DNA of 5,604 nucleotides from CAZHMN01 sp964533705 (GTDB lineage: Bacteria; Electryoneota; B3-LCP), in assembly GCA_964533705.1 (NCBI GenBank), contig CAZHMN010000132.1:1-5604 (forward strand). The letters run 5' to 3'. Positions 1 to 5,604 of this stretch are shown one piece after another. Positions within the stretch are counted from its first letter, which is position 1; each line of letters starts with the position of its first letter. The notes under the pieces are model-generated. The model made no database searches, had not been told where the DNA came from, and worked only from the letters and a program-made list of their open reading frames with translations. A program made the translations under genes and the position numbers.

Positions 1-23
1 AATTCTGCGGCTGAGGCTGGATT

Positions 24-42
24 TAAAGTCGCTTCCGCGACT
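24..42 (-). terminator. Weak intrinsic terminator-like hairpin after the PEBP gene
   Basis: Read on the minus strand, a perfect 6-bp stem (AGTCGC / GCGACT) closes a GGAA tetraloop of the stable GNRA type. It lies 12 bases past the TAA stop of the PEBP gene. The tract after the stem is short (TTTAAAT), so this is either a weak terminator or a 3'-end stabilising hairpin. The position directly after the last gene of the likely two-gene unit supports a 3'-end role. Confidence 0.4.
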
Positions 43-54
43 AGCATTCACGAT

Positions 55-615
55 TTACCTCCTCTTATACCTCCCCATCAACTGTCCCTCCGCCAGAATG
101 TGTCCCTCCATCGCCTTCAGCAACTCGTCTTTGTTCAATCCGGGTTGGACGTCCAGCATCATGTCCAGCGCGTAGAGTTTGAAGTAGTAGCGGTGAGTCC
201 CGCTGGGAGGCGCCGGGCCTCCATAGCCGTAACGCCTGAAGTCGTTCACGCCGTGAAGGCCGCCTCCGGCCAGCTCCGCATCCGCGGACACGTTCTCCGG
301 CAATCCGGTCATCGTCGCCGGGAGATTGTAAAGCACCCAGTGCACCCAGGTGCCCATGGGCGCGTCCGGGTCATCGCAAATCAGCGCCAGGCTTTGAGTC
401 CCCTCAGGAATCCCCGACCAGGCCAGCGGCGGTGAGACGTCGGCGCCGTCGGCGGTGTATTGAGCCGGAATCATTCCCCCCTCTTCAAATGCGGTACTGG
501 TTACTTTAATGTCCATAATCTCCTCCCCTTTCGTTTCAGGTTCGGCTTGCTCTTTTTTACCGCAGCCGAACAGCATAATTGAAATGACGATAACGCTAAC
601 TGTTCTGAAGTCCAT
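55..615 (-). CDS. YbhB/YbcL-type PEBP (Raf kinase inhibitor-like) lipoprotein
   Basis: This 186-residue protein belongs to the phosphatidylethanolamine-binding protein family, bacterial YbhB/YbcL branch. That family has a compact beta-fold with an anion-binding pocket, and its physiological role in most bacteria is unsettled. Residues 1-18 form a signal peptide ending in a lipobox-like LFGC with Cys18, so export and lipid anchoring are expected. Phe at the -2 position is not the usual residue. After a short charged linker (19-33), the PEBP core runs from residue 34 to 186. It carries the pocket motifs DDPDAP (81-86), HW (92-93), GVNDF (122-126) and YGGPAPPSGTHRY (131-143), and a C-terminal GHILAEGQLMGRY. 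The core matches the usual length of cytoplasmic YbhB proteins, so the extra length is the lipoprotein leader. The chosen ATG has an AAGGAGG site 8 bases upstream. A second strong ribosome site precedes Met34. The gene starts 32 bases after the repeat-protein gene, so co-transcription is likely. Confidence 0.93.
   Translation of the reverse strand: MDFRTVSVIVISIMLFGCGKKEQAEPETKGEEIMDIKVTSTAFEEGGMIPAQYTADGADVSPPLAWSGIPEGTQSLALICDDPDAPMGTWVHWVLYNLPATMTGLPENVSADAELAGGGLHGVNDFRRYGYGGPAPPSGTHRYYFKLYALDMMLDVQPGLNKDELLKAMEGHILAEGQLMGRYKRR
514..528 (-). promoter_or_regulatory. Internal ribosome binding site and alternative ATG inside the PEBP gene
   Basis: Codons 30-33 of the PEBP lipoprotein read GGG GAG GAG ATT and are followed by the in-frame ATG of Met34. 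This creates a purine-rich Shine-Dalgarno stretch with GGAGG 5 bases before the ATG. Met34 opens the MDIKVTS segment, which is where non-lipoprotein members of the family normally begin. Initiation here would give a 153-residue cytoplasmic PEBP. Use of this site is inference; the sequence match is directly visible. A Lys-Gly-Glu-Glu linker could also produce this motif by chance. Confidence 0.5.
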
Positions 616-647
616 AACGCTATCCTCCTTAATAATCAGATAATCAC

Positions 648-2873
648 CTATTTGAACTCCCGGTATCTCGTCTTCATCTTATCACGGAAGCCTTCAATTT
701 CAGGCCCGCTGAAATCTTGGAAATCCTTGCCAAGCCCATAATAGCGCTTATTGCTCAGGGAATCCCTCTCTGCTGAAGTTGGGTAGAAGAATTCCGCACC
801 GTCCTGCATCAGGGAATCGGGGATTTCCACCCCGCTCTCGAAATTGAGAAGGGTGTATCTATCCCGCCCGCCGACATCCGCAAACAGGCAAATCTGGTTG
901 GCGTATAAAACCGGGAATGCGCCGATGATGGGGGGATTATACTGGGTAAAATTGTTCTGGCCGTAATTGTGCCCTCCGCCCGTTATATAGCGGTCTTCCC
1001 CATCGGTATCGAAGAAGAAGATCTGCGACATGTTAATGGCGTAGCCCAGACCGTCGTTGCGGATCTTATAGAGATCGTTGCCCCCCTTATTCAGCAGCAG
1101 GGCGATGGTGAAATCGTGGCCGAAGCCGATCCCGGCGGACTGATAGCCGGTGACCAGATGTTGATCGTCCCCGCCTTCATCAATCAGCGCCCCGATGCAG
1201 AAGTGAGCCCCGGAAGCCTGCGTCCAGTTGGCGCTTCGATAGACGTCATCGCCCCCGCCATCCCAGACGAATCCCATGCCGTACCAGTAGCCGCAACCCA
1301 GTGACCAGTTCGCCGATTCGTACAGGTCGTTTCCCCGCAGATCAATCAAGGTTCCCATGCCACCCGCCCAGGAATGCCCGTCGGTAATGTCCCCTCTTCT
1401 GCCGATGCCGCAGCCCTGAGCGTAGGAATAATTCATTTTACCGTCTTTGGAGTGGTAATCCGGCCGAAAGACGTTTTTCGCCAGCGGTTCGCACCAGTAA
1501 TGGTCATTGCCGGTGCGGTTGACCAGCGCCCCCACTCCCCCGACACCGCCGTAGCCCTGGCCGTCCCCCCAGAGGGTGTATTTATCGTTCCCCTTGTTAT
1601 CAACGGCCACACCGACCCCGAAGTAAGCTCCTCCCTGCCCCGACGTCCACATGTGATACTCGTCGTCCCCGTCCAGATCCGCCAGGACGCCGATGCCCAG
1701 CATCGCAGCTCCTTGAGACAGTCTCTTCGAACGGTAAACGTCATGACCGGAGACGTCCAGCAACACGCCCGCCCCGAAGATCGCCGCACCCTGGGAAGGC
1801 AGGTATTCGTCCTCATTGACGTATTGATCGTCACCCTCAAGGTCAACCGCCAGCGAAACGGGAACGTCCAGCGAAGGCGTTGAACCCACAGCCCCCTTGT
1901 ACGTGTCGTTCCCAGCTATATCCACGACGAGAAGCGCGTCGGAGTATTCATGGGTGTCATCTCTACTGCCCGAAATCACAATACGGCCTATTGGAGTTTC
2001 CGCATTCAGGTTCTGCTTTTTCCAGTCAATGCCTTTCTCACTCTTTAACGATAAAAGCGTATCCGCCAGCATTTCGGATGATTCCAGCAATTTCATCCCG
2101 GCGTAGTAGATGGAATTGATATCCACGTCTCTGGCACAATCCTCTAATTGGGGAAAGTATTCCAGACCGTCGAACTGGGTCTCGCCCAGGTGCCGGATGC
2201 GCCAGCACGACAGAGCTTTCTCGTAATCAACGTTGCGCATAGCCGTTTGTCGAAAGCGATAAGCCTGGAGCAGGTGCAATACGGTGCGCGCCACCGCCTT
2301 CTGCACTTTGGGGTCTATCGGCGCAATCGCCGCCCTCAAATCCCTCTCGATCAAAGGAAAATCAGAGGCCTGTCCCATGGCATTGAAGTGGTAAACGCGC
2401 CCGGTCTGATCGTAAATCGCCTTAATCGCCATTAACAGCGGTTCATCCTCGTCGAGTTCAGCCCATAGCGAGGCGCTATAATCCCTGAATTGAGCGGTGG
2501 CATTGCGAATGCCACAATAATACGCTACTTTCAGCAATCCCTTGCTGTTGCCTCGGTCTTTTCCGGCGAGATAGTCAGGGTGCAGGTAATCTTCCACCGA
2601 CAGCGCCATAACGCGCACGAAATCGTAAATGCACTGCGGCTCGGTAAAGAGGTCATCGAAGGCCAGCATTTTAAAGGGAATGTCCTGTGGGTCGGGATAG
2701 CGAGTCCAATAGCCTTTGGGCTGGAATCCCAGATCAGATTCCGTCAGATTCAAACTATGCAGCATAGTTTCCCAGGCATCACTGCTCGCTGGTGTCGCCG
2801 AAGTTCTATATTGCGCTGCACCGGACGGTGCTAAGAGCAATAGTGAAATCAACAGCAGAGCAAGCTTCTTCAT
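648..2873 (-). CDS. Exported protein with about twelve G-[N/D]-D-x-Y solenoid-like repeats, function unknown
   Basis: This 741-residue protein has no function I can name. A signal peptide is clear: MKK, a Leu-rich core, and a likely signal peptidase I site after GAA (residue 20, before Gln21). Residues 21 to about 295 form a non-repetitive, probably helix-rich domain with four Cys (81, 120, 223, 246). A degenerate unit near 296-310 leads into about twelve units over 314-680. These follow the pattern small-x-G-x-G-x-L-x-D-x-x-G-[N/D]-D-x-Y-(about 6)-Q-G. The second Asp falls at 323, 349, 378, 404, 430, 457, 516, 543, 570, 600, 627 and 671. Spacing is mostly 26-30 residues, with longer insertions before units 7 and 12. 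The tail (681-741) is charged and not repetitive. The regular coil length with ladders of Gly, Asp and Tyr suggests a parallel beta-solenoid, perhaps metal-binding, which is inference. It is not the RTX nonapeptide. The ATG has a GGAG site 8 bases upstream. The PEBP lipoprotein gene follows after 32 bases, and a terminator separates this gene from the DUF3467 gene upstream. No C-terminal T9SS signal is visible. Confidence 0.9.
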   Translation of the reverse strand: MKKLALLLISLLLLAPSGAAQYRTSATPASSDAWETMLHSLNLTESDLGFQPKGYWTRYPDPQDIPFKMLAFDDLFTEPQCIYDFVRVMALSVEDYLHPDYLAGKDRGNSKGLLKVAYYCGIRNATAQFRDYSASLWAELDEDEPLLMAIKAIYDQTGRVYHFNAMGQASDFPLIERDLRAAIAPIDPKVQKAVARTVLHLLQAYRFRQTAMRNVDYEKALSCWRIRHLGETQFDGLEYFPQLEDCARDVDINSIYYAGMKLLESSEMLADTLLSLKSEKGIDWKKQNLNAETPIGRIVISGSRDDTHEYSDALLVVDIAGNDTYKGAVGSTPSLDVPVSLAVDLEGDDQYVNEDEYLPSQGAAIFGAGVLLDVSGHDVYRSKRLSQGAAMLGIGVLADLDGDDEYHMWTSGQGGAYFGVGVAVDNKGNDKYTLWGDGQGYGGVGGVGALVNRTGNDHYWCEPLAKNVFRPDYHSKDGKMNYSYAQGCGIGRRGDITDGHSWAGGMGTLIDLRGNDLYESANWSLGCGYWYGMGFVWDGGGDDVYRSANWTQASGAHFCIGALIDEGGDDQHLVTGYQSAGIGFGHDFTIALLLNKGGNDLYKIRNDGLGYAINMSQIFFFDTDGEDRYITGGGHNYGQNNFTQYNPPIIGAFPVLYANQICLFADVGGRDRYTLLNFESGVEIPDSLMQDGAEFFYPTSAERDSLSNKRYYGLGKDFQDFSGPEIEGFRDKMKTRYREFK
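834..1934 (-). repeat. Array of about twelve degenerate 26-30 residue repeats within the exported protein
   Basis: The DNA encodes residues 314-680 of the exported repeat protein. Core motifs in order are GNDTY, GDDQY, GHDVY, GDDEY, GNDKY, GNDHY, GNDLY, GDDVY, GDDQH, GNDLY, GEDRY and GRDRY. Ten are preceded at 5 residues by an Asp or Asn (for example VVDIAG, AVDLEG, LADLDG), and most of the first ten are followed by a [S/G/A]QG-like turn. The period is about 78-90 bases. Units are well conserved at the motif but diverged elsewhere, so this is an old protein repeat and not a recent tandem DNA duplication. A roughly 33-residue insertion lies between units 6 and 7, and a roughly 15-residue one between units 11 and 12. 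Confidence 0.85.
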
Positions 2874-2910
2874 GAGACGTTCTCCAGACCTTTATCTGTT
2901 TCTTAATTAG

Positions 2911-2933
2911 AAAAGCGACCGGTAAGGGTCGCT
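2911..2933 (-). terminator. Intrinsic terminator after the DUF3467 gene
   Basis: On the minus strand, a perfect 7-bp GC-rich stem (AGCGACC / GGTCGCT) encloses a 6-base loop and runs directly into TTTC. It lies 80 bases past the TGA stop of the DUF3467 gene and about 40 bases before the start of the repeat-protein gene. It therefore probably ends the DUF3467 transcript and separates it from the repeat-protein/PEBP unit. That unit would then need its own promoter or read-through. The U-tract is short, so termination may be partial. Confidence 0.6.
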
Positions 2934-3013
2934 GTGGTGGGCTTAAAATGCCTGTTATTTAGAGTTAAACCCTGACCGGCAAGCCAGAGGTTTTCGCACC
3001 GAACTCAGACCGC

Positions 3014-3355
3014 TCAATGCGATTCCGGACCTGCCTTAAAGCCGAATTCCTTATCTGTGGGCATGCCCTGAACCTTGATCTCCCCGAAGCGGGCTTCATA
3101 TCTTTCCACATTCTCCTGTAGGGCTCTGGAGAAACCCTTGAGATGCTGGGGAGTCATGATGACGCGAGCTTGTATTTTGGTCTTGGGCAAGCCGGGCATC
3201 ACTCGAGCGAAATCCATAACGAACTCGGCGGCCGTATGAGCGATCATTACCAGATTGGCATAAATCCCCTCCCCCACATTCTCATCAATGGCGATATTTA
3301 AGCGCTGTTGCTGCCCTGGTGCGGGTGGTGGTTGAGGCGTTTTGGGGTCTGCCAT
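3014..3355 (-). CDS. DUF3467 family protein
   Basis: This 113-residue protein is recognisable as DUF3467, a small family common in Bacteroidetes and other bacteria with no established function. After a Pro/Gln-rich N-terminus (residues 5-17), the domain spans about 19-93. Family hallmarks visible are the NIAIDENVGEGIYANL segment (20-35), AEFVMDFARVMPG (43-55), the TPQH motif (68-71), and a helix ending in RYEARFGEI (85-93). There is no signal peptide or membrane segment, so a cytoplasmic location is expected. I chose the ATG at 3355 because GGAGG stands 5 bases upstream and the following residues (MADPK) look like a normal N-terminus. The reading frame stays open to an ATG at 3403, but that would add 16 residues and make the well-placed GGAGG internal. 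A terminator follows 80 bases after the stop, and the T9SS-type protease gene is divergent across about 200 bases. Confidence 0.88.
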   Translation of the reverse strand: MADPKTPQPPPAPGQQQRLNIAIDENVGEGIYANLVMIAHTAAEFVMDFARVMPGLPKTKIQARVIMTPQHLKGFSRALQENVERYEARFGEIKVQGMPTDKEFGFKAGPESH

Positions 3356-3360
3356 ACTAT

Positions 3361-3365
3361 CCTCC
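3361..3365 (-). promoter_or_regulatory. Ribosome binding site that sets the DUF3467 start
   Basis: GGAGG on the minus strand sits 5 bases before the ATG at 3355. It favours this start over the longer in-frame ATG at 3403. Confidence 0.7.
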
Positions 3366-3427
3366 GAAGATGTAATTGAAAATCCTAATGCACTCAGTAA
3401 CAAGGACTAATGATTCCTACCTGAGCC

Positions 3428-3456
3428 AGTTTAACAATTTTCGCGCAGAATTGCAA
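3428..3456 (-). promoter_or_regulatory. Candidate sigma-70-like promoter for the DUF3467 gene
   Basis: On the minus strand TTGCAA (3456-3451) is followed after exactly 17 bases by TAAACT (3433-3428). Each hexamer matches four of six consensus positions. A start site near 3421 would give a leader of about 65 bases and would also place the upstream ATG at 3403 inside the transcript. The region is AT-rich. This is a pattern match only, and Bacteroidetes-type organisms often use different promoter consensus sequences. Confidence 0.33.
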
Positions 3457-3554
3457 GCAAAATTCTTCAAAAGCACGGATTCCACTTGCGTTTGAAGCGA
3501 AATTTATATATCTTTCAGGGATTAAGCATTCATTGATCAAGGCGAACCCGTAAC

Positions 3555-5261
3555 TTGAACGTTTACCGTACCATCGTATTTTCCCTGCTGGTGTCCATTC
3601 TGATCATCTGGCAGGATGCCAGCGCGCAGCGCACCTGGGTCTTCTTCACTGATAAAGGATACACCAGTGAAGAATCCCTCAGGGAAGCTCTGAAACGGGA
3701 AGGGAGCTTGCTTCTTCCGGCCACCAGAGACCGTCTCCTAAAAGTGCGCCCTTCAAATGCTCTGGTCACCGAAAGAGACTTGCCCGTCTATCCGGCATAT
3801 CTTGAGGAAATCGAGGCATTCACCGGATTAAAACCCCATGCCGTTTCACGATGGTTGAACGCGGCCAGCTATGAGTTTGACCGGAACCAGATTGATCGGG
3901 TTCACGAATTGCCCTTCGTTAAATCAACGCGGCCCGTCAGAGGATTTCCGGCTGATCGGGATCTGCCTGGAGGCGAATTGCCCGAAAAGCAGAATTACCG
4001 GTCGGTCAGCGATTCTCTCTTCTACGGCGGTTCATGGCTGCAGAACAACATGGAAAACTTCCCCGCCGCTCACGATGCGGGATATACCGGAGAAGGAGTT
4101 CTGCTGGGCATGCTGGACGCGGGTTGGAACAACCTGGAACACGTCTGCTTCGATTCGCTGGAAATCGTGGCTACCTGGGACTTCGTTAACGGCGACTCCA
4201 GCGTGGCGGACGATCCCGGTCAGATGGGATCGGGCTCTCACGGCACCCAGACGCTCTCCTGTCTGGCGGGCTACGATCCCGGCGAATTGATCGGCACGGC
4301 CTACGGCATTTCAGTGGCGCTAGCTAAAACCGAAAACACCGACTACGAACGGCCCATCGAAGAGGACAACTGGGCCGCGGGCATCGAGTGGCTGGATTCG
4401 CTGGGCTGCATCGTTGTGACCAGCTCCCTCTCTTACAGCACCTTCGACGATCCGATCTACGACCACACTTACGAAGATCTGGACGGTAATACAACGGTGG
4501 TAACCATCGCCGCGGATTACGCCGTCGAACGAGGCATTGTGGTGTTGAATTCGATGGGTAACGACGGTAGTTCGGGCTATCCCGATCACAAGATGAACGC
4601 TCCCGCCGACGGCGACAGCGTGTTATCCATTGGCGCGGCATCCTCCGATTCCAGCAAAGCGTCATTTTCATCCATCGGCCCCACCTACGACGGGCGTATC
4701 AAGCCGGACCTGATGGCTCTGGGGATCAGCGTCCGAGTGGCCTCACCGAGCAGCACCACGAACTATACCTCCGGCAGCGGCACCTCGTTTTCCACTCCGA
4801 TAACCGCTGGAGCCTGCGCTCTACTGCTGCAAGCCGATCCGGCGCTGACACCCATGGAAGTTCAGGCCTTTATAAAGGCTACGGGAGACCAATCCTCCAA
4901 TCCTGATACGCTGCGCGGCTGGGGGATTTACGACGTCTGGCTGGCCATAAGAAATCTGCTGGTTTCGGCACCCAACACCGAACTCGTCTTGCAACCCACG
5001 GATTTCCAGCTATTTATGCTTTATCCAAATCCTTTTAATCCGGTAATCAACATTTCTTATAGCTTGCCCGCTGCGGGTGAAATCAAGCTGGAGGCGTTCG
5101 ATACGGCCGGAAGAAAGGTCAAACAAATCCTGGCGGGAACCTATTCCGCCGGAAAACAAATAACAAGGTGGGACGCGACAGGTTTCACTTCAGGGATCTA
5201 TTTTATCCGTCTGGAAACCCCCTGGGGTATGCAGATAAGCAGAGCCACTTTGATGAAGTAG
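3555..5261 (+). CDS. Secreted subtilisin-like (S8) serine protease with T9SS-type C-terminal sorting domain
   Basis: This 568-residue protein is a secreted peptidase of family S8. The signal peptide (1-25) ends in ASAQ, and the mature protein opens with RTWVFFTDKG, typical of subtilases in this bacterial group. Residues about 70-130 resemble an inhibitor-type prodomain, including SRWLNAASYEF and ending LPFVKSTRPV. The catalytic domain (about 155-470) has all key residues: Asp188 in LLGMLDAGW, His229 in GSHGTQT, oxyanion Asn336 in NSMGNDG, and Ser411 in GTSFSTP. An active enzyme is therefore expected. The C-terminal domain (about 488-568) begins YPNPFNP and has the FlgD-like or T9SS type A pattern (GRKV, GIYFIRL, final Lys), which implies outer-membrane export or surface attachment. 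The start is TTG. It is the only possible start between the upstream in-frame stop (TGA at 3534) and the signal peptide; the next in-frame Met is residue 166. The ribosome site is weak (AAGG about 12 bases upstream). The STAS gene follows 58 bases downstream. Confidence 0.94.
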   Translation: MNVYRTIVFSLLVSILIIWQDASAQRTWVFFTDKGYTSEESLREALKREGSLLLPATRDRLLKVRPSNALVTERDLPVYPAYLEEIEAFTGLKPHAVSRWLNAASYEFDRNQIDRVHELPFVKSTRPVRGFPADRDLPGGELPEKQNYRSVSDSLFYGGSWLQNNMENFPAAHDAGYTGEGVLLGMLDAGWNNLEHVCFDSLEIVATWDFVNGDSSVADDPGQMGSGSHGTQTLSCLAGYDPGELIGTAYGISVALAKTENTDYERPIEEDNWAAGIEWLDSLGCIVVTSSLSYSTFDDPIYDHTYEDLDGNTTVVTIAADYAVERGIVVLNSMGNDGSSGYPDHKMNAPADGDSVLSIGAASSDSSKASFSSIGPTYDGRIKPDLMALGISVRVASPSSTTNYTSGSGTSFSTPITAGACALLLQADPALTPMEVQAFIKATGDQSSNPDTLRGWGIYDVWLAIRNLLVSAPNTELVLQPTDFQLFMLYPNPFNPVINISYSLPAAGEIKLEAFDTAGRKVKQILAGTYSAGKQITRWDATGFTSGIYFIRLETPWGMQISRATLMK

Positions 5262-5309
5262 AAAAATCCGGATAAGTCCGCGATTTGGACAATCAAATGA
5301 AATTATGCC

Positions 5310-5315
5310 GAGGGG
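5310..5315 (+). promoter_or_regulatory. Ribosome binding site for the STAS gene
   Basis: GAGGGG lies 4 bases before the ATG at 5320 and decides between three nearby in-frame ATGs (5305, 5320, 5329). The spacing suits 5320 best. The 5305 ATG would place this purine run inside the coding region. Confidence 0.6.
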
Positions 5316-5319
5316 TAAA

Positions 5320-5604
5320 ATGACGGGTATGACGCTGGACGTAGATGAAGTCAACGGAGGCGCCATCTTCCATCTGGGCGGCCGGGTAATGTTCGAGAGC
5401 GATTCGGTGGCTTTCCGGCAGAAGTTAGAACAGGTGCTGGAGCGGGGAAAGCGCTGGATCGTGTTGGATTTGTCCAGGGTGATCGCCATGTCATCAACCG
5501 GCTTGGGCATCTTGATTGCCGCGCATCGCGCCCTCACCGACAGGGGTGGCTGCTTCAGGCTGGCGCAGCTATCCGAAAAAGTCAGATCCATCCTGGAAAC
5601 TACC
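5320..5604 (+). CDS. STAS-domain protein, anti-sigma-factor antagonist type (3' end beyond window)
   Basis: The 95 visible residues are the first part of a STAS domain like those of SpoIIAA/RsbV. In that family an unphosphorylated antagonist binds an anti-sigma kinase and frees a sigma factor; related proteins act in other partner-switching systems. Visible family features are the first strands (residues 5-23, with LGGRV), the helix around 28-43, and the core strand WIVLDLSRV (46-54). The conserved turn MSSTGLG (57-63) follows, where SpoIIAA has MDSSGLG. Ser59 aligns with the phosphorylated Ser, while the preceding Asp is replaced by Ser58. The next helix continues to about residue 75, and the last visible part is the strand and helix up to Thr95. 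There is no signal peptide, so the protein is cytoplasmic. The open frame reaches the window end without a stop. I see no clear terminator in the 58 bases after the protease gene, so read-through is possible, although the functions look unrelated. Confidence 0.88.
   Translation, partial: MTGMTLDVDEVNGGAIFHLGGRVMFESDSVAFRQKLEQVLERGKRWIVLDLSRVIAMSSTGLGILIAAHRALTDRGGCFRLAQLSEKVRSILETT

Noticed and set aside
1374..1883. A 169-codon plus-strand open frame opposite the repeat protein gene
   Set aside because: It lies fully antisense to a gene with a clear signal peptide and repeats, and its translation has no recognisable domain. It stays open because the codons of the Gly/Asp repeats on the other strand seldom create stops in that frame.
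834..1934. RTX calcium-binding nonapeptide repeats or a recent tandem DNA repeat
   Set aside because: The G-N-D motifs recall RTX, but the unit is 26-30 residues and lacks the GGxGxDxLx nonamer. The units are too diverged at the DNA level for a recent tandem duplication.
3445..3470. Inverted repeat GAATT...AATTC around TTGCAAGCAA as an operator
   Set aside because: The arms are only 4-5 bases in an AT-rich region. There is no second copy and no regulator gene nearby.
3486..3514. Possible plus-strand promoter (TTGCGT, then TATATC/TATCTT) before the protease gene
   Set aside because: The best spacings (15 or 17 bases) give only four-of-six matches at the -10 and a poor -35. A Bacteroidetes-style TTTG / TAnnTTTG pair is also not correctly spaced. 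The AT-rich patch may still contain the promoter.
5262..5304. Terminator between the protease and STAS genes
   Set aside because: Only a 4-bp GTCC/GGAC stem with a 7-base loop is visible, with no T tract after it. This is too weak to call.
5190..5591. A 133-codon minus-strand open frame across the protease end and the STAS gene
   Set aside because: It overlaps two convincing plus-strand genes, and its translation shows no family features.

Overview
The window is an ordinary-looking stretch of chromosome carrying five protein genes. No RNA genes, mobile elements or CRISPR arrays are visible. The best clue to the organism is the secreted subtilisin-like protease at 3555-5261. It ends in a YPNPFNP-type C-terminal domain, the kind used for type IX secretion (T9SS) or surface sorting. 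Such domains, together with a DUF3467 protein, lipoproteins and moderately GC-rich DNA, point to a Gram-negative member of the Fibrobacteres-Chlorobi-Bacteroidetes (FCB) group. A candidate phylum of the Zixibacteria, KSB1, Calditrichota, Latescibacteria or Marinimicrobia type is plausible. The sequence alone does not let me choose among them.

Left part (1-3355), minus strand, in order of transcription. A small DUF3467 protein (3014-3355) is followed by a good intrinsic terminator (2911-2933). Next comes a 741-residue exported protein (648-2873). Its C-terminal half is a run of about twelve 26-30 residue units built around G-[N/D]-D-x-Y, and I cannot assign it a characterised function. Thirty-two bases later starts a PEBP/YbhB-type lipoprotein (55-615), ending at a weak terminator-like hairpin (24-42). 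The repeat protein and the PEBP lipoprotein are probably co-transcribed, and both are predicted to leave the cytoplasm.

Right part (3356-5604). A roughly 200-base divergent intergenic region holds a plausible promoter for the DUF3467 gene. The plus-strand protease gene follows and appears to start with TTG. It has a signal peptide, an inhibitor-like prodomain, a complete Asp-His-Ser catalytic set and the C-terminal sorting domain. Fifty-eight bases downstream begins a STAS-domain gene (anti-sigma-factor-antagonist type), which runs off the window edge.

Three of the five products are predicted to be exported: the repeat protein, the lipoprotein and the protease. Nothing visible ties all five genes into one pathway. 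The two points most worth following up are the Asp/Gly solenoid-like repeat protein and the strong ribosome binding site embedded inside the PEBP reading frame, which suggests either two protein forms or a signal peptide added to an ancestral cytoplasmic gene.
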